Below, piece by piece: positions 55,229 through 64,000 of a DNA stretch of 64,000 nt (positions within the stretch are counted from its first letter, which is position 1; each line of letters begins with the position of its first letter). The stretch spans positions 558,001 through 622,000 of the forward strand of contig JAMWET010007207.1 of assembly GCA_024036415.1 (NCBI GenBank). Reading direction: 5' to 3'. The DNA comes from Prochilodus magdalenae. Its lineage: Eukaryota > Chordata > Actinopteri > Characiformes > Prochilodontidae. The translations under genes and the position numbers were made by a program. Under the pieces are notes generated by a model. The model searched no databases, was not told where the DNA came from, and was given only the letters and a program-made list of their open reading frames with translations.

Positions 55229-55277
55229 ATGATTAAAACTGGCCTTATTTTTGCGCTTTTGTTCTGCCTGTGCAACG
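55229..55277 (+). CDS. ssr4: ssr4 coding exon 1 (signal peptide)
   Basis: ATG at 55229 (aacaatga context), donor gtaagt. Encodes [16 protein letters not shown] plus one base. Confidence 0.95.
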
Positions 55278-58200
55278 GTAAGTACCATTCTACTACTTTA
55301 AGACTATTTACCGTCCGTAGGGAGCAGGGGGACACAGGCTAACTAGCTTAGCTATGCTAACTTCACAGTACCTTATTATTCAGTTGACTGAAATAATAAA
55401 GTAGGTTCTGGAAATGTTAACGTAGAAAGTCACTTACACGTTTAAGGGTTTGAGTTCTGTAAGAGTGACCAGTCGAGGCATGTGGTAGTAAAACCACAGA
55501 AATGTTGACTTGTGCAGTAAACTAGCAATTAGCTCTGTCTGTAAGTAACGCTACACTGAGTTTAGGAGAAGGAGCGTTCAGTCTGCAGTAAATCAGGAGG
55601 TGCGTTCAAGCTGAAGGAAATATGCTTGTTTGCCTGTGTTTGCTAAACGTGAAAAACATTTTCAATTGGTGTTACTCAGTGTGGCAACTATGCAGGCAAA
55701 TATTCGCACTTATTAGCACTTTGTAATGGTCTGTTTTAAAGGTGCAGTGTGTAGGATTTAGGGGCCCTATTAGCAGAAACCAAATATAGCTAATACAACT
55801 GAAAGATTCATCGTAAGTTTATAGACATTGCAATTTTTGAGAATGCGATATTTAAATCGCAAGAGCTGCAATTTGTTTTTACAGCCTGCACTGTCAAAAT
55901 GTTATTGAAACTTTTAAATGTGTAAATATAAGGCTGAAAGATTAATTGTTCTTTAATAACAAAATCTCAATTTAAAAGGATGCAATTGTTAGTTTGCAAT
56001 TTTAACAGCCTACCTGATCAACTGTCTTGCTGTACTAAAAGAGGAAAACTTTAAGCTAATAAAGCACATGTAGATGAGTTAGACCAGTTGGAAATAACTC
56101 CTGTAATGTTTACATGAAAACAATTATATTTAACTGGCAGTCTGTTGTGTTGGCTGGCTATGTTAAAGCCTCAAGCCAGAAAAAAAATGGATATGCTTGT
56201 AGTCTTGGCCTAAATAAGTTCTTGACCTTAGTTTACATGAGGTTTTTGCTTTTTAAATTGCAGCACAGTATTAGTCAGAAAATTTGCTGTCAGATATTTG
56301 CACCAAATTGTTCAGTCCAAATAACTGAAATACAAAAAGAGTATGAATATTCATAACTATATCGATGTTAGTGAATAATCACTTGTAACTGGCCTACACA
56401 TTATTGTGTTTTCCTTAGTTTGGAATGAGCTCTTCATATTTACATAAGAGCAGCTTGTCTTCCAGTAGCGGCTGCCCTGTAGAGGCACAGTGTTACTACA
56501 GCAGGCCAGAACCACACTCTGGCCGTAAAGAGAGCCTTACACATTTTCACACTCAAGTGATATCTTAAATTAAATGGGTCTTTAGCATCAACTGGAAGAC
56601 GCAGAAGAAGAATGTTTGCTGGAATGTTTTACCGTAATGCATATTTAAAGGCAGCTATGTTCATAGAAGTCCAGGTAGGTTTATTATATATACTACCAGC
56701 ATTAAAACTATGGGACTGAACTCTGCTTCGTGTTCACCAGCTTCTTGTTCAACTTTCCCTGTTCCACCTTAAATGGTGCAGCAGTTATTTTAATCCCCAG
56801 GCGCCAGAATGTAACCATTCACAGGAAACAACTCGACCAAGATGCTAATTACCAGCACTGGAATGTAAATGCTGCACCATTTAAGTAGTGATATTAAGCT
56901 GAGTCTGTACTGAAATATCAATAATGAACGCAATAACAAACTATTATTACCATGTAGTACTAAACTTATGAGCATTTTAGGTAGGATTACTTGATGGCCA
57001 GACTCCTTAAACTTTGAAATTTGGAACCCCAATTTTGACAAGTGCAGGATTGTACTTACTATTTTGCAAAAAAAGATGACATATTGAAACAAAGCAAAAC
57101 CAGGCTGTGCTGAAGCGAATCAGAAAACCTGACCTCCGCCAGAGTTATGGGTAGCGGCGGGTTCTCAGAGTTGCTTACTAGATATTTGCTCAATATTGCA
57201 TGCTGCTCCTTTAAGCTTTAAAATTAGTAGCTGTTTGTGTTGGTATAAAATATTACCAGCACATTTGTAATTTTTTGGTGCCTTTTTGGAGAATTCCTTT
57301 TAAACAGCTGGGAATACCCATAGAAATATTTCAGCACTGATGTGTAGATAAACACGTGGCACTAATATCATTCGATTTTTGGTTGCCCGCCCTGATGCTG
57401 ATGCCAAAGCCTCGCCCTGTCTGAATTAACCCTACTTTATTTTCCCTGTCTGCAGGGGAGAGTTGCTTGAATCCAGTCATTAGCCCATCCACGTACACCA
57501 CCAATGATGCAGTCATCTCCTCAGAGTCGGTCTTCATTGTGGAGCTCAGTTTAACATGTGCCAATGGAGTGCAGGTAGTTTGCTTTTACCTCCATGTCTG
57601 GCTCACTTCAGGATGACTGGATGACAAGTGAACAATAATCCCAACTGTTTTTTTTTTTTTTTTTGTTTTGTTTTGTTAGAGCGTCGCCTTGTACGCGGAT
57701 GTCAATGGCAGGCAGTTTCCCGTGACAAGAGGCCAGGATGTTGGGAAGTACCAGGTTGGTGCTCTGTATTGCTTTCTCACACTGTGTTTCGGTAAACACC
57801 CAGGCTTTACATGTAGCTGATAATGTCCTTCCATGATGAGCCTATTCGTTTTCAGCAGTGTTAGCTTTAGTGCTTCTGTTGCGTAATACAGGTCTCATGT
57901 GTTTCTGCCAGGTGTCATGGAGTCTCCCCCACAAGCAGGCCAGCTCAGGGACATACCAAGTCAAATTCTTCGATGAGGAGTCCTATAGTTCACTGCGCAA
58001 GGTTGGTTCACTAAAACATGCTTTAAATGCACATGTTCCTTTGTTGTGACATGCCTGTGATGTGACATGTTTTTTGTATATGTGAATTCCAGGCTCAGAG
58101 GAACAATGAGGATGTAGACACAATCAAGCCTCTCTTCTCTGTCAATGTGGATCATAGAGTGAGTTAAATGTGAACTGTCGCCTTAACCATTCATTCATAC

Positions 58201-59561
58201 AGTGGATTCCACCATTCAACAAAAAAACAAATCTGCATTTTGTTGTTAACAGAGTCATTCTGTGTACTTTGAAGTGAAATGGGTTATTGTAGGGAAACAT
58301 GCTGGCTCTGCTGACTTTACAGTGGTGCTCATGTTACCCAGGAGTCACAGTGCCTGCTATACAAATCTAACCAAACACCACCAGTGTACTTGCATGTGTC
58401 TTCTGAGTTTTTAGCGTTATGTTGATCATGGTTAACATGGTTGATAAAAATGTGTTTCTATGAAGACTATTTGTACTTCGAAGCCATTGAGTATGAAATG
58501 TCTGTTTTAGACCACAGTGTACCTCAAGACTTGTATAAACAGTGTCAGGCATCAAGCAATGTACAGTTTACCATAATAATCTTCTGTGAGTGAGCTTTTA
58601 CAGATGTAAAACCTCTGAAATCTGGGTCTGTGAACAATTCAGATATGGTTAGTTTCTCTAGAACAGCATTTCACATCAAAACACTCTGAATGGCTTTGTT
58701 TACATCTTAAAGATTGAATTATGTAGAAATGTATAAACTTCAAGTGGAATTTCTGATATTCTGCAGCTGGTAAATGCTGTCTGGCTGAGCATTGTGCATT
58801 GAGCAGTGTTGGTTTTGCCTCTGTGCTGTTTGCTTTAGTTTTTGTTTTCATCTTTGAAGGTAGATTATAAAACTGCTACTATCTACTGTTACCATCTTGC
58901 GGTCGGGGTTTAAACACATCACAAACACAACACAACCGCTCTCTGCTTCCCTTTTTTGCATGTAAACTATTGATTAACAATCAGTACCGTGTTTGTTAGA
59001 ATTGGTACAGTATCACAAAACATAGTATTGCAAAACTCAAAGGTATCAGTTCGTCAGTAAACCCGTAATAGGAGTGCGTTATAGACATTTGGCCATTGAT
59101 ACAGGGGCCACCAGTCGTATCCACAACGGGATAACAAGTAGCACACAGATATGGCTCAGAATCGTTCCCATTATCCACATAATATTGCTCGAAGATCTGT
59201 ACGTCAGTCTCAGCCGCTGTCTTCTGTTATTTTCAGTGATAGGATCTCATTAATATTCATTACAGTTAGCAGTGTTTCTTATTAGTCTGACTTCCAAAGT
59301 TGGATGAAAATGAAGAACAGTAATAAAGTGATGGGAGATGTGATGGTGTGATGTACCTGTTAAATCTGTAGTCTTTTCTGTGTGGTGAACGTCAGGCCTT
59401 ATGACAGCAGCTACTAATGTTTTTATCTATGTTTAATCTATGCCTGTGTGTTTTAGGGAGCGTGGAGTGGCCCTTGGGTGTCTACAGAAGTCTTGGCTGC
59501 TGCCATTGGCATTTTGGTGTACTACTTTGCCTTCAATGCGAAGACCACCATTCAGGCATGA
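55229..59561 (+). CDS. ssr4: translocon-associated protein subunit delta (SSR4 / TRAP-delta)
   Basis: Subunit of the TRAP complex, which binds the Sec61 translocon and assists insertion of some secretory and membrane proteins. Join: 55229-55277, 57456-57574, 57680-57754, 57912-58001, 58093-58158, 59457-59561; 504 nt, 167 residues (human 173). Residues 1-17 are a signal peptide ([17 protein letters not shown], cleaved before ESCLNP). A lumenal beta-sandwich follows, with Cys20 and Cys51 as the conserved disulfide pair. Family signatures include [53 protein letters not shown] and SVNVDHRGAW. A single C-terminal transmembrane helix (about 141-160, [19 protein letters not shown]) is followed by a very short cytosolic tail ending TTIQA. 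All phases fit. It lies 5.3 kb downstream of arhgap4, on the same strand. Confidence 0.97.
55738..56650 (+). repeat. teleost interspersed repeat, split by an insertion
   Basis: Left half 'aggtgcagtgtgtaggattt' ... 'ctattagcagaaacc'; right half resumes 'gaatattcataactatatcg' and runs through 'gtttggaatgagctcttcat'. These are consecutive in other copies of this repeat as I know it. The insert (about 55796-56329) is AT-rich and unidentified. Confidence 0.5.
56768..56885. repeat. palindromic element, 16-bp perfect ends
   Basis: cttaaatggtgcagca at 56768-56783 and tgctgcaccatttaag at 56870-56885. A short MITE-like unit; one similar arm lies near 45530. Confidence 0.8.
57456..57574 (+). CDS. ssr4: ssr4 coding exon 2
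   Basis: 119 nt, acceptor tctgcag, donor gtagtt. Encodes [20 protein letters not shown] and [15 protein letters not shown]. Confidence 0.97.
57680..57754 (+). CDS. ssr4: ssr4 coding exon 3
   Basis: 75 nt, acceptor ttttgttag, donor gttggt. Encodes [20 protein letters not shown] then VGKYQ. Confidence 0.97.
57912..58001 (+). CDS. ssr4: ssr4 coding exon 4
   Basis: 90 nt, acceptor tctgccag, donor gttggt. Encodes [20 protein letters not shown] then [10 protein letters not shown]. Confidence 0.97.
58093..58158 (+). CDS. ssr4: ssr4 coding exon 5
   Basis: 66 nt, acceptor attccag, donor gtgagt. Encodes [20 protein letters not shown] then HR. Confidence 0.97.
58159..59456. other. ssr4 intron 5
   Basis: 1.3 kb, AT-rich. 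58660-58720 shares 'gaatggctttgtttacatc' with 51030-51050, a probable dispersed repeat. No exon. Confidence 0.5.
59457..59561 (+). CDS. ssr4: ssr4 last coding exon (transmembrane helix)
   Basis: 105 nt, acceptor gttttag, stop TGA at 59559-59561. Encodes [20 protein letters not shown] and [14 protein letters not shown]. Confidence 0.97.
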   Translation, partial: GAWSGPWVSTEVLAAAIGILVYYFAFNAKTTIQA

Positions 59562-59999
59562 AGAGGAGTTTTGCACGATCGTTTCCAGAAATACCTCCAT
59601 CCTGTTCTCCATGTGTCCTTTTCCACAGGAACATCGCTTAGTTACTTGGTTTAGTAAGATCTGATGGTCTTACTGCAGCAGAGATATACATAATGTTGAG
59701 TGCAGCGTACATGGTGGTGTGATATTTATTTTAAAATCTTGATCAGGTGTAATATTTTTTTTTTTTCTTTTTGGCCATTAAGTGTGCTTGCCAGTGCAGG
59801 GTCCCTGTGATAATGACTTTTGTACGTTTACATCTGTCTGTGTGTCTTTAGCTGTATGTTTCAGTGCTTTAGGCTTTTGGGCTTTATCTTTTATACTGCC
59901 AGCTCAGCTTTAAATACAAGCAGAAGTTTAATAATAAGAGAAGAGCCAGTCTGACATTGTTGTACATTTTTCATTTGTATTGTGGGGAAAAAAAATAAA
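59562..59999 (+). other. ssr4: ssr4 3' UTR
   Basis: Stop to polyA signal; T-rich, no stable ORF. Confidence 0.65.
59994..59999 (+). terminator. ssr4: ssr4 polyadenylation signal
   Basis: AATAAA, 433 bp after the stop, in an A-rich then T-rich context. Confidence 0.7.
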
Positions 60000-60741
60000 C
60001 CATTTTTTTAATTAATTATTTGCACAATTTTGCTTTTGCTACAGGACCTTGTCATACTGTCTTATGAGCACAAGGGGGCAGGCAAACCATAGTGCTGTAT
60101 TTTGTTGTCCTGGGATTAGGTAATAAACCGGTATCGGGGAAAACATGTTGTTTATTTATTTATTTTTTTTTAGTTTTTATTTACTTTGTCAATCTTAGGG
60201 GGCTGATTTATTTCCAGTTTTCTGCTAAGAGGCAATATGCAATTCCAGCTGTTGCATCAAGGCCATTCTTTGAAGCAGTGGTTTGCAAATCCAGTCTTGG
60301 GGACTCGCTGCCCAGCACAGTTTTACCTATTGCCTGCCCAGCTCAAATCATCTTCTAATTATTAAGCCTTTAATGAGCTGGATCAAGGTATGTTGAGGGC
60401 AGAACATCCTGGATCCAGTGCAGGACAGTTAAATAGGAAATGAAAACCGCTGCTTAAGAGTGGATTAACCAAAATAAAGTTTTTTTTGTTCGATTACCAG
60501 AAGAGTTCATTAGCCAAAACATGATTGGTGTCCTCAGTTTGCTTCTAGATAGAACTAACACAAGTAAAGAGCTTTACTGTTTGGCTAAGGTACATTATCT
60601 CCATTGAGCCTGCGCTTAAAAACAAAGGTCGGACTTCTAACACTAAACATTTCTGATCACCTATGAAAATGAGAATTTTGTGAATTTGGTTTATTTTTCA
60701 TTTCTCTATGCGTTCATGTTTTTTAACCTGACCAGACAGAC

Positions 60742-60785
<44 letters not shown>

Positions 60786-62994
60786 CACTTTATTAATCCC
60801 TGTAGCAGCCCAAATACAGTAAATAACAATAATAGAATATGTGCCTAAAGAAAGAGAAGAAGGAAAAGAAGTGCTCTAATAATAATAATAATAAGCACCA
60901 GTATGAGTGGGATGGAAGTAAAACTGTTATGAAAGTCTAATGGCTATGCAGTGAAAATAGTAACTATGTAACATATGACGTATGGGAAAGTGTAATTACC
61001 ATGGAGAATGTATGTAAAATAATGATCCCTTATATTTCCAGACTATGTAGATGCTTAATGCTTATCATTACGTAACTACATGGACAACAGTGTAATCTTA
61101 ACAGAGTTATTTGAGTGTTTAACACACGTTTGGAGCTGCTGGTGACCATTTAAGGGGTGAAACATGGGTGCTTTTAAACATGACTTCCTGAGAATCTGTC
61201 CCACGCTACGCATTGTTGTTGTTTTTTTTTCCGGTCTGTGACAGACTCAGCTAACGAGCTTGTTCATTAATAATACTTAAATTAACAATGTTTTTAATGC
61301 GTCTGGTTTCTGTAGTTAAATGAAAATGGCGAATGGAAACAGTGCTGGGGTAAATAGGACGGCATGTTTCCTTTTTTTTAAATAGGCTATCACATGTGTG
61401 CATCTGCGGCTTTATCATTTCATGATTTGACGATGTACTAGTCTGGTGAATCTAAGGAAAGGATATTCATTAGCACACCCAAGATGATGATGATGATAAT
61501 AATAGTAATAATAATAATAAGCTATTTATTTCTTTTTATTTGCTCTGAAGAAGCACTAATATTAGAGCACAGTTTATATGAATACAGTACGTCATTGTTT
61601 TACACATGGCAGTGTGTTTGTTTAAACATTTCCAAAGCTCTCGTCACAGCAACCCAGTATTAGTTGCAGTTATCAGTATGTGGTTTGGCTAATCTCTGTG
61701 TGGTTTGGCTAATCAAGAGTGGTGCTAATGGGATTTAAGAACTCCATGCTATCAAACCAAGCTTTGTTCCTTAAACTAAACTCCTTAGCTGAATAAGTCA
61801 TTCTTGTCACTTCTAGATGAATTTCTATGTACAGTTCCATCTGTTTGGGGGATATATGGCTGGAATTTAACAAGCTAAAGCACTTATGGCCAAGATAAAT
61901 GGTAAGAATGTGCTTAGGTGTCCAAAACCTTTGCACAGAAGCGTGATCCTGATGTTTCCACGTGTTTAACCTTTGAAAAGTCGCGTTTGCAAGTGAGCAT
62001 GCTGATGTTGCGTCTCCGCCATTCCATCTGGTATGGCACTGTGGAGCCCTGGTCCTCAACATCCACTACTTTGCCAGTCAGTTGGCCTTCAACCGAGGTC
62101 CTCTAAGGTGAAGTGAAATCCAATGTCGAAGTAATTTCATCATTACTGGAATCTAATGCGTCTGGCTCGAGCAACAGCACAAAACAAACAAGCAGAGGAC
62201 GGTAGAATATATAGCTGTGAATCTCAAGATAAATATTTCTTAGGGAAACTGTGACTATGAACAAATTCCTCCTCACTTGCTTTTTATTGGCCTGACTGTT
62301 TCAATAGCATTTCATCCCCGGATTTTTTTTCACCCTTATATCTGATCTTAGCACAGGGTCGTAATTTTAGTGGCACAGACTACTGTCTGTAACCAAGGTG
62401 CGTAATACAGGATGTTCTGGGTGGAGTCCAGGACCCTCTTGGACCCCCTGAATGTCTCAAACTCAAAATTCTGGTGGTAAAGTAAACTTGTTATGACGTC
62501 AAGCTGCCTGTTACACAATAATAATATACACTCAAATACAAATTCAGAGAAAGATCAGTGTTCAGCTGCTTCACCCACTACAAATGAGCTTCTGTCCTTG
62601 GTGTTCTTAACTAAGTACAGATGCAACACTGGTCTGTCTCAGGGGGGCGCTGTAGCAAACTCATACATACTGTTGGTCCTTCATAGCCTAGCTGTAACTA
62701 TGCCCCTGAAAAACCTCTGTAGCCTATTTGTATATCTGAAATCTTGCCCAGTTTCCCAAGAGTATGGTGGAAAGAGTGAATTGTTGTTTATTTCTTAAAT
62801 TAAAGACAAAAGAAAAGATGTGTAAAACCTAAACGAATGTGCAGAAGACCACATACCACTAGAAAAGAGCGTTTGCAGAAGAAGAATTTTAAAACCAATC
62901 AGCTCCACTGACCAGGGTGAGTTGGCAGTGAGCAGCATGCCAACATGGGACCTCACCGATCATCACAGGGTCACAGACTGCACCCAAGTATATA
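60000..62994. other. intergenic DNA, repeats
   Basis: About 60262-60440 is a short teleost repeat ('aatccagtcttggggact'; 'gagctggatcaaggtatgtt'). 60735-60850 is a LINE tail with (GATA)n. 61482-61520 is (ATG/ATA)n. An open minus frame at 61709-62062 (117 codons) has no recognised homology. No gene is called. Confidence 0.55.
60735..60850 (-). repeat. LINE 3' tail with (GATA)n array
   Basis: A (GATA)n run (60741-60784) next to 'tcactttattaatccctgta', which read in reverse is a teleost LINE 3' end with its simple-repeat tail. A related fragment is at 8129-8165. Confidence 0.7.
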
Positions 62995-64000
62995 CAAACC
63001 GGATTCCAAAAAAGTTGGGACACTAAACAAATTGTGAATAAAAACTGAATACAATGATGTGGAGGTGCCAACATCTAATATTTTATTCAGAATAGAACAC
63101 AAATCACAGATCAAAAGTTTAAACTGAGAGAATGTATCATTTTAAGGGAAAAATGTGTTGTTTCAAGGCGTCAACAAATCCCCAAAAAGTTGGGACAAGT
63201 AGCAATAAGTGGATGGAAAAAGGAAATTGAGCATATAACGAACAGCTGGAAGACCAATTAACACTAATTAGGTCAATTGACAACATGATTGGGTATAAAA
63301 AGAGCTTCTCAGAGTGTCAGTGTCTCTCTGAAGCCAAAATGGTAAGAGGATCACCAATTCCACCATTGTTGCGCAGAAAGATAGTGCAGCAATACCAGAA
63401 TGGTGTTACCCAGCGTAAAATAGCAAAGACTTTTAAGTTATCATCATCAACCGTGCATAACATCATCAAAAGATTCAGAGAATCTGGAACAATCGCTGTG
63501 CGTAAGGGTCAAGGCCGTAAAACTCTACTGGATGCTCGTGATCTCTGGGCCCTTAAACGTCACTGCACCTCAAACCGGAATGCCACTGTCAAGGAAATAA
63601 CAGAATGGGCTCAGGAATACTTCCAGAAAGCATTGTCAGTGAACACAATCCACCGTGCCGTCCGCCGTTGCCAGCTGAAACTCTACAGTGCAAAAAGGAA
63701 GCCATTTCTAGGCAAGCTCCACAAGCTCAGACGTTTGCACTGGGCCAGGGGTCTTTAAAATGGAGTGTGGCAAAATGGAAGACTGTTCTGTGGTCAGATG
63801 AGTCACGATTTGAAGTTCTTTATGGAACACTGGGACGCCATGTCATCCGGACCAGAGAGGACAAGGATAACCCAAGTTGTTATCAACGCTCCGTTCAGAA
63901 GCCTGCATCACTGATGGTATGGGGTTGCATGAGTGCTTGTGGCATGGGCAGCTTGCATGTCTGGAAAGGCACCATTAATGCAGAGAACTATGTTCAGGTT
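62995..64000 (+). mobile_element. Tc1-like element, 5' part, cut by the window edge
   Basis: Begins after TA with the terminal-repeat type caaaccggattccaaaaaag, followed by 'ttgggacactaaac' and a leader rich in further 'aaaaagttgggaca' copies (63183). It is the best-preserved transposon in the window. Confidence 0.85.
63339..64000 (+). pseudogene. Tc1-like transposase, frameshifted, partial
   Basis: ATG at 63339 opens 140 codons (MVRGSPIPPLLRRKIVQQYQ) with a helix-turn-helix (QRKIAKTFKLSSSTVHNIIK) and a second DNA-binding part (EITEWAQEYFQKALSVNTIH). A TAA at 63756-63758 ends this frame; the protein continues in another frame from 63761 with VLWSDESRFEVLYGTLGRHV (first catalytic Asp) and KPASLMVWGCMSACGMG. 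One frameshift therefore separates the DNA-binding and catalytic parts. The remaining catalytic residues lie beyond the window. Confidence 0.85.

Larger units (their letters stand above)
55278..57455. other. ssr4 intron 1 with an interrupted repeat
   Basis: 55738-55795 and about 56330-56650 are two halves of one common teleost repeat, split by ~535 bp of other sequence. A 16-bp palindromic pair lies at 56768-56885. No exon seen. Confidence 0.6.

Noticed and set aside
61709..62062. 117-codon minus-strand frame
   Set aside because: No recognised domain, no splice context, atypical composition; possibly part of an unknown repeat. Not called as a gene.

Overview
The window is ordinary nuclear DNA from a bony (teleost) fish. 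It holds three multi-exon genes on the + strand with GT-AG introns, an AT-rich background, many microsatellites, and several decayed Tc1/mariner transposons plus tRNA-derived SINE and LINE-tail fragments of kinds common in teleosts. I cannot name the species. Nothing bacterial, viral or CRISPR-like is present.

Layout. (1) 596-9640: the 3' nine coding exons of caspase-9 (casp9), the initiator caspase of the mitochondrial apoptosis pathway; the exon(s) carrying most of the CARD lie off the left edge. (2) 9641-15932: intergenic DNA and a possible non-coding first exon near 12.1-12.3 kb. (3) 15933-49934: a full arhgap4 gene of 23 coding exons (904 residues) encoding an F-BAR / RhoGAP / SH3 protein of the srGAP family. 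All exon junctions keep frame. (4) 49935-55228: intergenic, with a polyA signal, microsatellites, a decayed coding-like purine-rich tract and a three-level nest of mobile elements. (5) 55229-59561: a full ssr4 gene of 6 coding exons (167 residues) encoding the delta subunit of the TRAP complex at the ER translocon. (6) 59562-64000: repeats, ending in a Tc1-like element that runs off the right edge.

The three genes act in unrelated processes: apoptosis, actin/Rho signalling at membranes, and secretory protein translocation. They are neighbours by history; ARHGAP4 and SSR4 are also close together in human Xq28, so that pair is an ancient linkage, whereas human CASP9 is on chromosome 1.

I found no undescribed biological system. 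The points most worth a second look are a ~0.44 kb duplication inside arhgap4 that copied part of a RhoGAP exon into an upstream intron, the nested transposons at 52.3-53.7 kb, a 30-bp minisatellite with a 7-unit higher-order period, a DEVD site in the casp9 interdomain linker, an unfolded-protein-response-like site upstream of ssr4, and several fold-back elements.
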